Shown here piece after piece: positions 32,390 to 43,704 of a stretch of 64,000 bases of DNA. The DNA is from Serpula lacrymans var. lacrymans S7.9 (Eukaryota; Basidiomycota; Agaricomycetes; Boletales; Serpulaceae), in assembly GCF_000218685.1 (NCBI RefSeq), contig NW_006763292.1, positions 1,757,685 through 1,821,684 on the forward strand, read 5' to 3'. The notes under the pieces were generated by a model, which saw only the letters and a list, made by a program, of their open reading frames with translations, was not told the DNA's origin and did not search any database. The position numbers and the translations under genes were made by a program. Positions within the stretch are counted from its first letter, which is position 1; the number at the start of each line of letters is the position of its first letter.

Positions 32390-34503
32390 TCAAGACGTCA
32401 CTGCACGCAACAAGGTTTAGCCGCGCCGCTCAAAATTGCAAATAAATCAACTTACTGTAACTCGCTGGGTCAATGTGTTCGGGCAATTCCGATACCGCTA
32501 CCTCAAACCTCGACTGAATGGCTGCCATCACCTGCTGGTCACTTTCCGACGACACACATGTGATCGCAAGACCCTTCGTCCCAAACCTTCCAGCACGACT
32601 GTAGACAATACACAATCAGAAGGATACAGCGCAATCTGCAAGCAAAGTACTTACCCCACACGATGCAGGTAACTGTCCGCATCCGGTGGACAGTCGTAGT
32701 TAACCACGATGTTCACACGCTCCACATCAATACCACGACCGAAGATATCCGTAGCCACGAGGATACGTTTTTCGAATGCTTTGAAAGCAGTATACCGCTT
32801 GATACTATAAAATATAATGTCTTAGCATGGATATTCATCGAGTATACATAACAACTCACCGCTCCTCTTGTTGTAAACCGGAGTGAATACTAATACTAGG
32901 AAAATTGCACGACACAAGGAGCTTGTCCAACTCAATGGCTCGTGCCACAGACTTAACAAAGATAACGACCTGCATGGGACAATCAGTCTCGTTCGGCTCG
33001 TGCAACAGAAAGCGACGTACTTGATTAAATTCCAGTGTGTCGAGCAGTTCGTTGAGCTTGCGATTTTTACCGGTTTCCTCGAGCTTCACGTAATGCTGTT
33101 GCAAACCGTGGAGCGTGAGCTTCGTCTCGTCATCCACGAAGATTTCCAGAGGCTGAATGAAAACAATCAATATACACTCTAGCTGCAAAAATATAACATA
33201 AACCTACGTTTGCCATAAACTTCTTGCACGTCACGCGTATTTCCTTGGCCAGAGTTGCGCTGAACATCATGACTTGCTTGTGATGAGGTGTTGCTCGGAA
33301 AATCTCTTGAACGTCACGGCGCATGTCTATGTGGACGGATGTCGTGATTAGATGATGCCGAAATTCGAGGCGACAGGAAGAAAAGAGAAAGAACAAAAAA
33401 ATCTCAACGAAGTAATGAAGAAGAAAGTAGAAGAAAAACGACGCATGTCGATGGCTTCGGTGCTTGGGTCCCTTGTCAAGTCGCCTTCCGTCTCCTTCCG
33501 TCGTATCCATTCTCTACTCCGTAGTCATTTATACATCAATCCTGATAAATGCCAGTCTCAACACCCCAACCTAGTCCTACAGACCGATTATCCATATCGC
33601 AGGATGCGCCATAAAACTCTGGCGGAGCGACAGATGCGGACAAAAGCGACAAAAGGATATGCAACCAGTCGGCCGGTGATGCGACGAATTTAAAGGAGGA
33701 GGATGTGGGAGGCCGAAATCGCATGACTAACCAAGCTGTTCCAGCATTTTATCGCACTCGTCCAACACGAAGTGCTTAACGTTTTTCGCATCCAAGACTT
33801 TATCCCTTGCAAGAGCATTTAATCGACCGGGTGTGGCGACAACAATATGGGGGCATTTAGTCTTGTCACGCAGGATCTCCGAGTCCTTTGCCACTGGGGT
33901 ACCACCGTAGAACGTGCTGACACGAACATCGGGCATATACTTGGCGAACCGAGTATACTCATTCTTGATTTGGAAAGCCAATTCACGGGTGTGACAGAGG
34001 ACCAGTACCGATACTTCGCCGTTGACAGGTTCCAACTGTTGCAGGGTCGCCAAGACAAAAACAGCCGTCTTTCCGTGACCAGACTTAGCCTGACACAGAA
34101 CATCCATACCGAGAACCGCCTGGGGAATACATTCTTGTTGAACTGTCAATAGGCAAACGTTAAGAATGTGTAGCAATTGATTTCAAAACGGCGGTGTATA
34201 CCTTCAGATGGATGCTCGAAACCCAAGTCACTGATAGCTCGAAGAAGTTCAGGCTTCAACAAGAAATCCCTAAAGAAAAAAGGAAAAAAGAAAAATTTAT
34301 TTACTGCCCATTTCCTGGTCAGAATTCACCGACCTGAATCCCGTCGAGTGAATCCCGGAGAAGTTTTTCTTTTCCTTGTCACCCTCGCCATCAACTGCTG
34401 TTGCAAGTGCGGCGCCGTTTGATGATGGTACTGCTGCGCCATTGGTGGGAAGGTCATTCTCATCCTCATAGTCGATAAGGTCCTCGTTGTCGTGAGAGCT
34501 CAT
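32390..34503 (-). CDS. SUB2: DEAD-box RNA helicase Sub2/UAP56
   Basis: Spliceosome assembly and mRNA export factor (TREX complex), nuclear. Exon 1 starts at 34503 with [15 protein letters not shown], the usual acidic Sub2 N-terminus. It continues [20 protein letters not shown] (Q-motif region), [19 protein letters not shown] (Walker A), PTREL-equivalent [22 protein letters not shown] (the DECD variant of the Walker B box typical of Sub2), [43 protein letters not shown] and [13 protein letters not shown]. The last exon completes the classical ending SYMTS and stop at 32392-32390. The motif I residue after SG is His, where yeast and human have Met. One intron (33731-33327) is 405 nt, far longer than the others. 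The exon-1/promoter region has a truncated copy at 48 kb. Confidence 0.95.
33327..33731 (-). other. SUB2: unusually long intron of SUB2 (405 nt)
   Basis: The exon ending in CDKMLEQL-G (donor gttagtc at 33731) must join the exon starting [10 protein letters not shown] (acceptor catag before 33326). Phase 1 is kept and the Asp codon is completed. All other introns of the gene are about 50-90 nt. The intron contains no long open frame in the sense direction. A tgatg-like box C candidate is present but no matching box D was found, so no snoRNA is claimed. Confidence 0.8.
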
Positions 34504-34760
34504 TTTTGCGGAGTTGTGTAGGGAGAAAGGTGGGTGGAAATAACAGGGAGAAGAAAGAAAGAAACAAGAGAAAGTAGAGAGGTAAGCGCCTGAAAGTCAA
34601 AAGAAGAGCGAGAAAAGGATGTGGCGCGCCATTGTTTGCGCGTCGGTAAACAGTTGACACCGTAACCTTATTTTGTCTCACGTGCGCACGGACCTCCTGG
34701 TTCTTGTGAGACATGCCAGCGTGGGGATCGTGCTTCAGCTGCTTGCCTGTACGGTCTCGC
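34504..34760 (-). promoter_or_regulatory. SUB2: SUB2 promoter and 5' leader
   Basis: Upstream of the ATG lie a purine-rich tract (gagaagaaagaaagaaac on the plus strand) and a palindromic CACGTG E-box-like site at 34679-34684. The whole block is duplicated at 48.44-48.68 kb, where the CACGTG is changed to CACCTG. Conservation between the copies only reflects recent duplication; promoter function is inferred from position. Confidence 0.5.
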
Positions 34761-35886
34761 ACTGTGCATCCCCGACCGAGTGATAATCACTGAGTGAACC
34801 AACCAATTTTGGAGTGATTTTCAAATTAAGTGTTGATATTTACTGTAGGTTACCAGGTCTATTTTCACAATTGTCACAAGAAATGGCACCGGAACATTGT
34901 CTCAAGTCTGAACCCCAGTGATAAGTTGATCTGTATAAGTACATAGAAATCTGTGCATATATATAGAGCAAGAAATCGACTTTTTCTGCATTGTATTGAG
35001 GTATATGGAATATATGGAATATATTGAGTTATATAGACAAATGGCGGGATCCTGACTACAAATCTAATGCTTTCCATATACCTGTATAGATGTAGTTTGA
35101 ATGGTCTGAAAATATATAGATGTAGTTGTTCTTGAGTTTCAGGGCAGTTTATACAATTATCAATATATTTCAATTCACATGCATATACATGTAACTAATA
35201 CAGGTGTGAAATTAAATGAACATCAAAAACAAACAAAAAAAGAACACATAAACCTATGTCTTCTTGCTGGCATTTTGAGCCTTTTTAGCAGCCTGTGGGG
35301 AAGGTTCTGAGAGGCCTGAATAATAAATATCATTACCACAAAAAATGATACATATATTGTTATGCACCAAAGTTGATTGGTAGCATGGACAGATGTCAGT
35401 AACAAAGCAAATATTCAAAAGACTCGCCTTTGCACTGTCGATGATGAGAACTGTTGTTAGAAAACCATATACAAAAACAAACTAACACACAATCCTCCCA
35501 GATTCCACGGAACTTGTGTATGGGCTTTGCCTCCTAGAACAGTGGAGTGGTCTGGTTGTTCGTGGGGTGGTATGTATAATGATCCTTCAAAGTAAAACCC
35601 AGAGATGTATGGGTGTGGGTTTTGAGAAGGAGGGATAGTTGAACTATAGAAGATAGGGGCTTTATGACTAGTATAGACGAGCACTACCTTGCTAATTGTA
35701 GCACAAGGTAGGTTTGAGAACGATGAGATGACAAGGTGACTGTTATGATTTCTATCGTTTTTTACGGACTACTCATTGTCCTTTACTCATTGGTTATACC
35801 ATTGGACCAATAACTCATTTCCTTCACGTAGATTTCTGTCCTTTTTGCGGTCGTATTACCTTATGTAGTACTTAGTCCTTAACGGA
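34761..35886. other. AT-rich, no recognised gene
   Basis: This stretch is low in complexity (many tatata/atatag runs, 34940-35110). It has no convincing gene. A minus-strand stretch around 35310-35255 could be the last exon of a decayed gene (ending KAQNASKKT and a stop), but no partner exons were found. It forms the left part of the repeat island between SUB2 and the carrier gene. Confidence 0.35.
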
Positions 35887-35891
35887 CAGAC

Positions 35892-36282
35892 TGTAACAAC
35901 CAAGAGTTAGTTACTCTGGCGCGCACAGGAACACACTATAAAGGTAGTGGAAGATGGGGAGTGGGTACCCCTTGGGCTGCAGTGAGTTAGTTGGTATACA
36001 ACAGGAGGACTCGCTGAGGAGTCTCCTGGATCTATTGGGGTATATATACTACTACAGGTTTGTTTGTACATGTGTACTATACAGTTGATGAAGGCAGTGG
36101 CTGATGATGTCATAGGGCCTAGCCCGTATAGCCAGCTCCACTGCGTGAGAGAGTTTCAGTCTAAAAGTAAAAGAAAGGCAACACGGCGCGAGAAAGGGAA
36201 ATGCCGCGTGGCACTTAAAGTATAAAGTTAAAGCGGAGAATAAAAAGGAAAGGAGATGTCCGGAAATTGTGTTATCGTAACA
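35892..36282 (-). repeat. 3' LTR of the Gypsy element
   Basis: 391 bp with TG...CA ends (tgtaacaacc ... gttatcgtaaca on the plus strand). It matches the 41745-42135 copy except for about four substitutions, near 35925, 36130, 36162 and 36183. Confidence 0.95.
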
Positions 36283-36297
36283 CTACCCCCCTTCTAA
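36283..36297 (-). other. polypurine tract of the Gypsy element
   Basis: On the minus strand the sequence AGAAGGGGGGTAG stands directly before the 3' LTR (TGTTACG...). This is the position and composition of a plus-strand primer (PPT) of LTR retrotransposons. Confidence 0.75.
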
Positions 36298-39200
36298 GGC
36301 TCGACTTCCAGGCGAGACCAAATTCCGGAGGTAGTGGTAAAATTTTCGGGCATAGGTTGAAAGAGGGAATTAAAAAGGTTTGAATCCATGCCTCTAAGCT
36401 TCCTGGGAGCTGAGGGATTCCTAGAATAAAATTTGCGAACAGCGTCGCGGGAGTTTTCCAGATGGGATTCTGGTTCCCATGTTCTGTCCTCGTCTCCGTA
36501 GCCCTTCCATAGGACCAGGAACTCTAATTTTCCACGCTTCAAGCGTGCATCTACCACCCGTTCGACTTCGAACTCTTCTTCACCTTCCTGGGTGACTACT
36601 ACCGGACCGGGCCGGTCTACGCGCTGTCTCGGCAGCGGTCCCTTGTAGGGTTTCACACGGCTAATGTTAACCGTGGGCACCACCCTCATTCGTTTTGGGA
36701 GTTCCAGCTCCACCGCATTAGGTTTGACTTCCTTAATCCGGTAAGGGCCAATCCACTTTTCGGTCAGTTTTCTAGACTGCCGGTCTTTTAATTTCAAGTG
36801 GTCGGTGTCTAACCAGACCAGGTCGCCGACCTTGTAATCAGGGGCCTTAGAGCGTCTACGCTCTGCCCTGTCTTTCATCTGCTCCGCAGTTTTAAATAGC
36901 GCTTTGCGCGTTTCGTTCAAGACAGACTTCATGTCTTTTGCCATGTTCCCAGCAGCCTCGTTTTTGCTTTTGCCAGGTTCTACACCCATTCTGGGGAGGT
37001 ACGATCTAGTAACCTCGAATGGTGCCCTTCCTGTAGCCGAAGACTGTTTAATATTATAAGAGAACTGGGCTATCTTTAGCCACTTGGCCCAATCTGTCTG
37101 TCTGTCGTTAATAAATATCCGGAGATACTGTTTCAACTCCTGGTTGAGTCTCTCCGTTTGTCCATCGGTTTGCGGATGGAACGCCGTGGATAATTTAGGT
37201 TTGATGCCCAGCATCCGGCATAATTCTTTCGTAAATTCGCTAGCGAATTGCGGTCCTCTATCGGAGATTACCGTTTCTGGTAACCCATGGATTGACCATA
37301 CGAAATCTTTAAATAGGTCTGCCGTACCGGCGGCGGTGATGGTTTTGTTGGTGGGTATGAATACCACTTCTTTGGAGAAGCGGTCTACTACCACCATTAC
37401 TGAATCGTACCCGTTTGACTCGGGCAGATCCGTCGTGAAGTCCACCGATATATCCTGCCAGGGGCCAGCTGGTATTGGGTTTGGTATGAGTTTACCCGCC
37501 GGCGGTTGATGGGAATTCTTGGCCATGGCGCATCTCAGACAGGATTTTACATATTCCTGTACGTCTTTGACCATGCCAGGCCACATGTAGTTTCTGGAGA
37601 TCAACTCCATCGTTCGTTGCCATCCAGGGTGCCCAGCCACTGGAGTATCATGATGTCTATCTATTGCCTTGATCCTTGCGGACTCAGGCACATAGATTTT
37701 GTTTTTGAAATGAAAGAGCCCATCTTTCCATAAATAGTTTTCATTGCCGTCAAGGCGCGCCTTTTCCTCTGGGGAGATGTCTTTTCTAAAGACTTCTAGG
37801 AGGTCGGAATCTTGCCCGATTCTAACATTGGCGACCCTTGATTGATCTATCAGGGTGACACCTTTGTTGTCATCTTCAATGCCGTTGGCATGATCCTCTC
37901 TTCTAGATAAAGCATCCGCTTTCCCCATTGAGCTTCCTGGCTTATGAATTAATTTATAATTGAACCTTGACAAGTACACCGCGTAGCGGGCCTGTCTCCG
38001 GTTCAGGTCTCGGGCCGTCATGAAGTACTCCAGGTTCTTATGATCGGTCCAAATTTCGAATTGGTGCCTAGCACCTTCTAAGTAGTGCCGCCAGTGCTCT
38101 AAAGCTCTAATGATGGCCAGCATCTCCTTGTCGTATATTTGATAGTTGCGCTCTGTAGGCGACAAACTATGCGATAAATAGGCACAAGGCCTCCAAAGAT
38201 CATCAGGGCATTTGATTGATAGAACAGCCCCAGTGGCGAAGTCAGAAGAGTCGGTTTCTAGCCGGAACTCTTTGTCTAATTCAGGGAATGCCAATATGGG
38301 TGCTGTTGTAAATGCCTGTTTAAGCTTATCAAAAGCTTCCTGTTCTTTGGCGCCCCATTGCCAAACAAGGTCCTTTTTGGTGAGATCGTTCAACGGTCTC
38401 GTGATTTTTGCAAAGTTTTCAATAAACCTTCGGTAGAAATTGCCTAAGCCTAGGAAAGCCCTAACCCTTTTGACGCGAGTAGGTTCTGGCCATTCCAAAA
38501 TAGCTTGAACTTTCTCAGGGTTCATCCTGATTCCGTTCTGGCCTATGATCATGCCGAGGAAGTCTACTTCCTTCACTTTAAAATTACATTTTCGGGTTTG
38601 ACGAATAGGTCCCGTTCCTGTAAGCGTTGAAGGACTTCTTGCACGATCTTGTCATGCTCAGCCTCATTGTCCGACTTTGTAAATATTAATAAATCGTCAA
38701 TGTAAATGACGACACAGTTTTCCATATCCGCAAAGATCTCATTCATCATGCTCTGAAAGGTCGCCGGTGAATTGGTCAACCCAAAGAACATAACAAGGGG
38801 TTCGAAAGATCCTCGGTGGCACGTGAACGCGGCCTTCCAAGCATCTTCCTCTTTGATTCGTACGTTATTGTACCCCCATCTGAGATCCATTTTAGTCAGA
38901 ATCTTGGCGTCAGCCAATTTGTCTACTAGCTGACTAATTAAAGGCAACGGATACGCGTTTTTAACTGTGTGCTCATTCACGTAACGATAGTCCATAATCA
39001 TGCGCTTCTTACCATCCTTTTTAGGAATGAAGAACACCGGGGACGTCATAGGACTTTTGGAAGGTCTGATGTAACCCTTCCTAAGTTGTTCGTCTATGAA
39101 ACTAGATACCTCGTCTCTTTCGGGAGCAGAGAGCGGTATCATGTGTCCCTTCCTTGGTTTGAAGGTGTCTTTCAAATCTATAGCATGGTCCCACGGCTTA

Positions 39201-40183
39201 GCCTCTGGGAAGCGTTCTGATTTGTGTTTTGAAAAGACTTTCCAGAAGTCGTGGTACTCGGGAGGTACCAGCCTCTTAATCTCTTCCTCAGGTTTTACCT
39301 CATCATCGTCATCGTCGATCTTTTCTAAAGATCTGAGCTCGTAAACGTGACTAGCGTTTAACTTTTCGAGACGCTCATTGTGATGGACATGATTTGGTTT
39401 ACCCAAGTTTACACATTCCTGGGGACAACGTGACAATGTGACAACCCCTGTCTGCCAGTTGATCTCAGGATTGTGTTTAAATAGCCAGGTCCAGCCTAAG
39501 ATTAAATTAATCTTCCCTAGTTGGGTAGCCTCGGCAGTGACTCGTTCTCTGTGTCCTTGGTATTCGACCACAAAAGAACATTTGTGTGTAATACAGCCAC
39601 CTGCATTAAGCGTACCGTCAACGTTATAGACGGGAATAGACGTTTCTAATTTTACAAGGGGGAGTCCAATTTGCTCCGCCCAGACCTGATCTATGAAGAT
39701 CCCGTTAGCGCCTGAATCAAGCAGTGCGCTCGTTGAGTGTACTTTGCCCCTGGCAAGGTTTTCCACGCCAACGTCTAAACGGATCTCCTTTTGGAATAAA
39801 TACGTGCGCATCAACACACACCTTGGGATTTCGGGAAAGGGTGGCTCCAAAGAAGAAGAAGAAGAAGGAATTTTGAACGATACATGTTTTCTTAATTTTG
39901 TTTTACCAGAATCAAGCACCCTAGTGTTTGTCTCGCCGGGGCCACGCTCCAAGGGAGACGCTGGTGCAGCGGTAGTATCATAAATATTACAGTTACATTT
40001 CTTCATACAAGTACATACTTCTGATAACAAATTTAAAAACTTATTTACAAATTGGGGAGCCATCCCCGTCATTCCGTTATTGCTCGTGCAACACCCCGGA
40101 GCAGGGGCCACTTTGTTGTGGTTTACTTCATTTTTACCAGGAGCTAAGGTACCCAAGTGACCTAAGCCCCGAATTCTTTTCCC
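36294..40183 (-). pseudogene. pol: Gypsy pol polyprotein (PR-RT-RNaseH-IN-chromodomain), one frameshift
   Basis: The frame opens in the -1 phase relative to gag. Protease has [13 protein letters not shown] (near 39.7 kb). Reverse transcriptase has [24 protein letters not shown] and the catalytic YIDDLLIF (near 38.7 kb). RNase H begins FRLETDSSDFATGA. Integrase has the H2C2 zinc motif (HHDTPVAGH ... CLRCAM) and the DDE residues in DISVDFTTDLP, VISDRGPQF and TDGQTERLNQEL. The chromodomain (EVERVVDARLKRGKLEFLV, VLWKGYGDEDRTWEPE) lies near 36.5 kb. A missing base near 38590, in an A-run of the codons following KPE, shifts the frame in the RT palm/thumb region. The upstream part ends at 38573 and the downstream part is open from 38576 to 36294. 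Confidence 0.93.
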
Positions 40184-41220
40184 TGAGCCTTCATTTCGTT
40201 GACCTGTTGGTCATAGAAGAAGGCCCGGATTTCGTCGTAAGAACGACCGGCCAAAGAGTTGAGCCGATCGTCCGGCTTTTCGGATTGTAACTGGCGCGCC
40301 TGGCGCCCTTGATTTTTTTGTTGGGCAGCCTACGCCCCGTTTCTACAGTCTCGGGACATGTGTCCCTCTTGGCCGCAGTTGTAACAGCTGCCCTTGAATC
40401 TGCGCATTTGTCCGCCTTGGACCGCGCCGATATCCATAGGAGCACCCTGTCCTGGCTGCAGCCCGAACGGTTTGAACCCGCGAGAGTGATTATAATTTTG
40501 GTTTGATGACCCAGGGCGCCTCTGGGGTGTGGTGGTTTGTTTGGTGGACCCGCCACCTTGGTGCATAGCGTAGAGCTCCATGGCCCTACCGACTCGTCGG
40601 ACTTCCTTGGCTGCCAGAGCCAGGTCGTCACTTCTTGTATCCTGCAGGTAGATCTGCTCTGCAATGCGAGGGTTCACATTGCGTTCCAGCAGTTCTACTG
40701 TGTGTTCGTTACCTAACCCTCCTTGGATGGAGAGGGCCAGGAACCGGGTGACATAATCATCCGTCCTCATGTTTCCTTGTTTGAAGGAACGGATTTGCTG
40801 ACGCGCCCAGTCTCGCTCAGCTTGCGGTTTGAAATATTTTTCGATCTCTTTCTTGAGATCGTCCCAGGTAGGCCACACACCCGCGGTGTAACATTCCTGG
40901 AGTCTTACTTGGGCGTATCGACCCGCCACAGGTCCTTTTAGGCGAGATAGCACCGCAGTGGCTACCTTAAAATCGTTGGCGAAAGCGTCCCAGTTCGCCT
41001 TGACCCAAATCTGGAGCTTGATCCACCATTTGGCAAATCACGCTCGGTCTCCTTCGAAGGCGCCAGGGTCAGCGACGACTTCGACTTTCTTGTTAAACGT
41101 TTTCTCTACCGAGGGGGTTGCTACAGGGGGGTTGGCCTGTATCTCGGCGAGCTGTGAGGTTAATTCCGCTATCTGCACACGCATTGCGTGCAGTAGCGCA
41201 TTCATATCTTGCGACGACAT
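40162..41220 (-). pseudogene. gag: Gypsy gag polyprotein with two premature stops
   Basis: It starts MSSQDMNALLHAMRVQIAEL at 41220 and runs 352 codons to a TAG at 40164-40162. The retrotransposon Gag core (KWWIKLQIWVKANWDAF, AVLSRLKGPVAGRYAQ, RSFKQGNMRTDDYVTRFL) is followed by one CCHC zinc knuckle (CYNCGQEGHMSRDC). Two codons in the same frame are stops: TGA at 41040-41038 and TAG at 40332-40330. The sequence on both sides stays in register and shows Gag-like composition. Both stops could arise by a single C-to-T change (CGA to TGA, CAG to TAG), the pattern of cytosine deamination. Confidence 0.9.
40177..40183 (-). promoter_or_regulatory. putative -1 ribosomal frameshift site between gag and pol
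   Basis: The heptamer GGGAAAA on the minus strand is split G GGA AAA in the gag frame, as X XXY YYZ requires. It stands about 13 nt before the gag stop. The pol frame is exactly the -1 frame and stays open through this point. A downstream pseudoknot was not searched for. Confidence 0.55.
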
Positions 41221-41744
41221 GTCGACTTGTTCTCTTTGGGTAACGTAAAAATAGGTAACTGGGGGTCCCCGCTTGCTATCTGCGGATCAACCTCTTCCCA
41301 GCTGAGTATCGGATCTCAATCTCCGACTACCCACACTATAGTATTTGAAAAAGTATATAAAAATGTAAACGTAATAAACCCTGGTCCGAACGGTTGTCAG
41401 GGGGTGGTCCGCTTGTTAAGCTGTCAACCCTTCTCCAGACTGGCGGAGGCAAGTGCCCGGCCTGGTCAGAGGTATTCGAAAGTGAAAGTTTGTATTTTAA
41501 ATCTAATCAACAGTGGTTCCACACCGACTGCTGAGCTAAGGTACTCCCCTTAACGCTGGGGGCCGCGTATCGAAGGTTTTGGGTTCTTCTCCCAAAGCAC
41601 TACAAGGCCGTCGCTAGGAGCGCACCTATCTGCTATGTGGGATATTCCTAACCGCTAACCAATCTCCTTCACCCTGGAGTCCGGGTGCCCAAATGATGGG
41701 ACTTCTGCACACACGTGCGAGAGAGTAGAAAGAGCGAGTCCTAA

Positions 41745-42135
41745 TGTAACAACCAAGAGTTAGTTACTCTGGCGCACACAGGAACACACTATAAAGGTAG
41801 TGGAAGATGGGGAGTGGGTACCCCTTGGGCTGCAGTGAGTTAGTTGGTATACAACAGGAGGACTCGCTGAGGAGTCTCCTGGATCTATTGGGGTATATAT
41901 ACTACTACAGGTTTGTTTGTACATGTGTACTATACAGTTGATGAAGGCAGTGGCTGATGATGTCATAGGGCCTAGCCCGTATGGCCAGCTCCACTGCGTG
42001 AGAGAGTTTAAGTCTAAAAGTAAAAGAAAGGCAACGCGGCGCGAGAAAGGGAAATGCCGCGTGGCACTTAAAGTATAAAGTTAAAGCGGAGAATAAAAAG
42101 GAAAGGAGATGTCCGGAAATTGTGTTATCGTAACA
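41745..42135 (-). repeat. 5' LTR of the Gypsy element
   Basis: 391 bp with the same ends as the other LTR. On the minus strand it is followed by TTAGGACTCGCTC and the gag leader. This leader start does not show the TGG expected of an ordinary tRNA primer-binding site, so priming may use another tRNA region or self-priming. Confidence 0.95.
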
Positions 42136-42140
42136 CAGAC

Positions 42141-43052
42141 CAGCCCTAGATAGGACCTAACTCCTATTGCTGATTCTATTTCCTATAAATGTGCTTGTAA
42201 CAGTAGTAGTATTTCTTCAATATGATTCTACGCAGTTTACTCTTACAAAGCTAGACTCCTAAGATCAGACTTCTACTCAGAAGAAGACCAACTCTCGTGG
42301 GAAGAACTCTACTCAGTGAACTTGTCTTTGGATAAGTCTCTTTGAAACCTTGGCGAACCCTCAGACTTTGTTAAGCACTTTGTGTGTAACAGTGACAAGG
42401 TTCCCAGTGATAGCAGGCTCCTGACGCACAAACTATAGTGCCCAGAAGGACTCTAATTGAAAGGGATGACAATGACTTTCAAAAGTGACGAGTGACAATG
42501 ACAGCGGTTAACAGTGGTAGCAGTGGGAAGTATTGTGACCACACTGGATCACAAGTAGCAGAGTAGTGAACTTGAGATTAGAGAAGAAGTCTGGATTGGA
42601 GTTCTTGTTTTTTTACAACGTAAAATACAGGGGCTTATATAGTAAAAGAAAGGTAGGCTATGCATAGTATAGCTGTGCAAAAAGAATGAGAAAGAACGTG
42701 AAGGAAGGAATGTACGCTGACGAATCCTGCGTAGGTAGTACAGGATAAGATTGTCAAAAAAAGGAAAAGAAAGGGATAGAATAATGAATGCTGTGAGTAA
42801 TGTCACAGGTTTGTACAGCCATAAAGTAAAGTCCAATAGCAAAAAGAGAGCAGGAAAATCATGATGTCATGGGAAGATGCAGTAAAAAAAGGGCAAGGCA
42901 AAACACTATCAGTATCAACACAGTTCCTTTATTGTCAGTCAGGCATTCTAAAAAAATATGTGTCCATAAAAATGATTCAAAAATCAAAAATAATCGCACT
43001 GTAAATGAATGTTCTGCTGAAGAAAAAGAAACTGGAGCCACCGGTCCACCAC
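42141..43052. other. no recognised gene
   Basis: The sequence right of the Gypsy insertion has a TATA-like cctataaatg at about 42182 and short open frames. Nothing in it matches a known family by eye. It may be part of an older repeat into which the Gypsy element jumped. Confidence 0.3.
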
Positions 43053-43595
43053 CTAGTCCAAATCCGACAGTTCCATGGCCTTACCAATGGACTGGTTGTG
43101 TTGGACCACCTGATCAAACAAGGGAGGGAGAGGAGTAGTTCCAATTTGGAACAAGTGAGTCCCAGGCAGCGTGTGGTAGGTGTAGCTGTAGCGAAGACGA
43201 TGGACAAATGATAAGTGTACCCAAGTGAATGGGACAGCGATGAACATGGGCGATGCAAGGGGATGAACCTTCTCCAGCTCAAAAACTACCCACCCACGCT
43301 CCAACCAGGCAAGACGAGCGACCGATGTTTTGATAGTATATGATGGCAGATCGACGTCATGAAGATGGACCTGTTGCCCTATTTGGACCGGCCGCCGGGG
43401 CTTTGCTGATATCAGCAGTGGCACGTGGTAGTCAACGGATCGGCGACGGAAGCAGATAGGAAGTGGTGACATCAGAAATGGTGGGGGTGCAAATAAGATG
43501 AGGAGGAGGAGGGTGGAGGTGACGAAAAAGTGGATTAGAATGGGGATCCAGAAACGACCGTCAGGTGAGAATAAAAAGGAGAGGAAGGGGCCCAT
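43053..43595 (-). CDS. hypothetical small protein with N-terminal membrane segment
   Basis: A 180-residue open frame from ATG 43595. The N-terminal third is hydrophobic (PFLSFLFSPDGRFWIPILIH, FFVTSTLLLLILFAPPPF), predicting one or two membrane helices. The rest is mixed and contains RRPVQIGQQVHLHDVDLP and FELEKVHPLASPM. An apparent upstream extension begins with TTG and is not used. A truncated relative of the start of this gene lies at 46094-45975, and the upstream region is duplicated too. So this locus behaves like part of a repeat family. The function is unknown and the coding status is uncertain. Confidence 0.4.
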   Translation of the reverse strand: MGPFLSFLFSPDGRFWIPILIHFFVTSTLLLLILFAPPPFLMSPLPICFRRRSVDYHVPLLISAKPRRPVQIGQQVHLHDVDLPSYTIKTSVARLAWLERGWVVFELEKVHPLASPMFIAVPFTWVHLSFVHRLRYSYTYHTLPGTHLFQIGTTPLPPLFDQVVQHNQSIGKAMELSDLD

Positions 43596-43704
43596 GGTGG
43601 GGCTAGGCAAAGGAAGGGGAGTAAGGGAAACGACAAAAGCGAGGGCGCAATGCAATGTGTAGCCAGTGGCGACGTGAAAATTTGCCGAAATGCCGAAACA
43701 CGGA

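Larger units (their letters stand above)
35892..42135 (-). mobile_element. full-length Ty3/Gypsy chromovirus-type LTR retrotransposon
   Basis: A complete element of 6,244 bp bounded by two 391-bp LTRs and a perfect 5-bp target duplication cagac (35887-35891 and 42136-42140). Order on the minus strand is LTR, gag with zinc knuckle, protease, reverse transcriptase, RNase H, integrase, chromodomain, LTR, as in Ty3/Gypsy elements (integrase after RT). By eye the two LTRs differ at about four positions, so insertion is fairly recent. The coding part carries two nonsense codons in gag and one frameshift in pol, so this copy cannot be autonomous as read. Confidence 0.95.
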
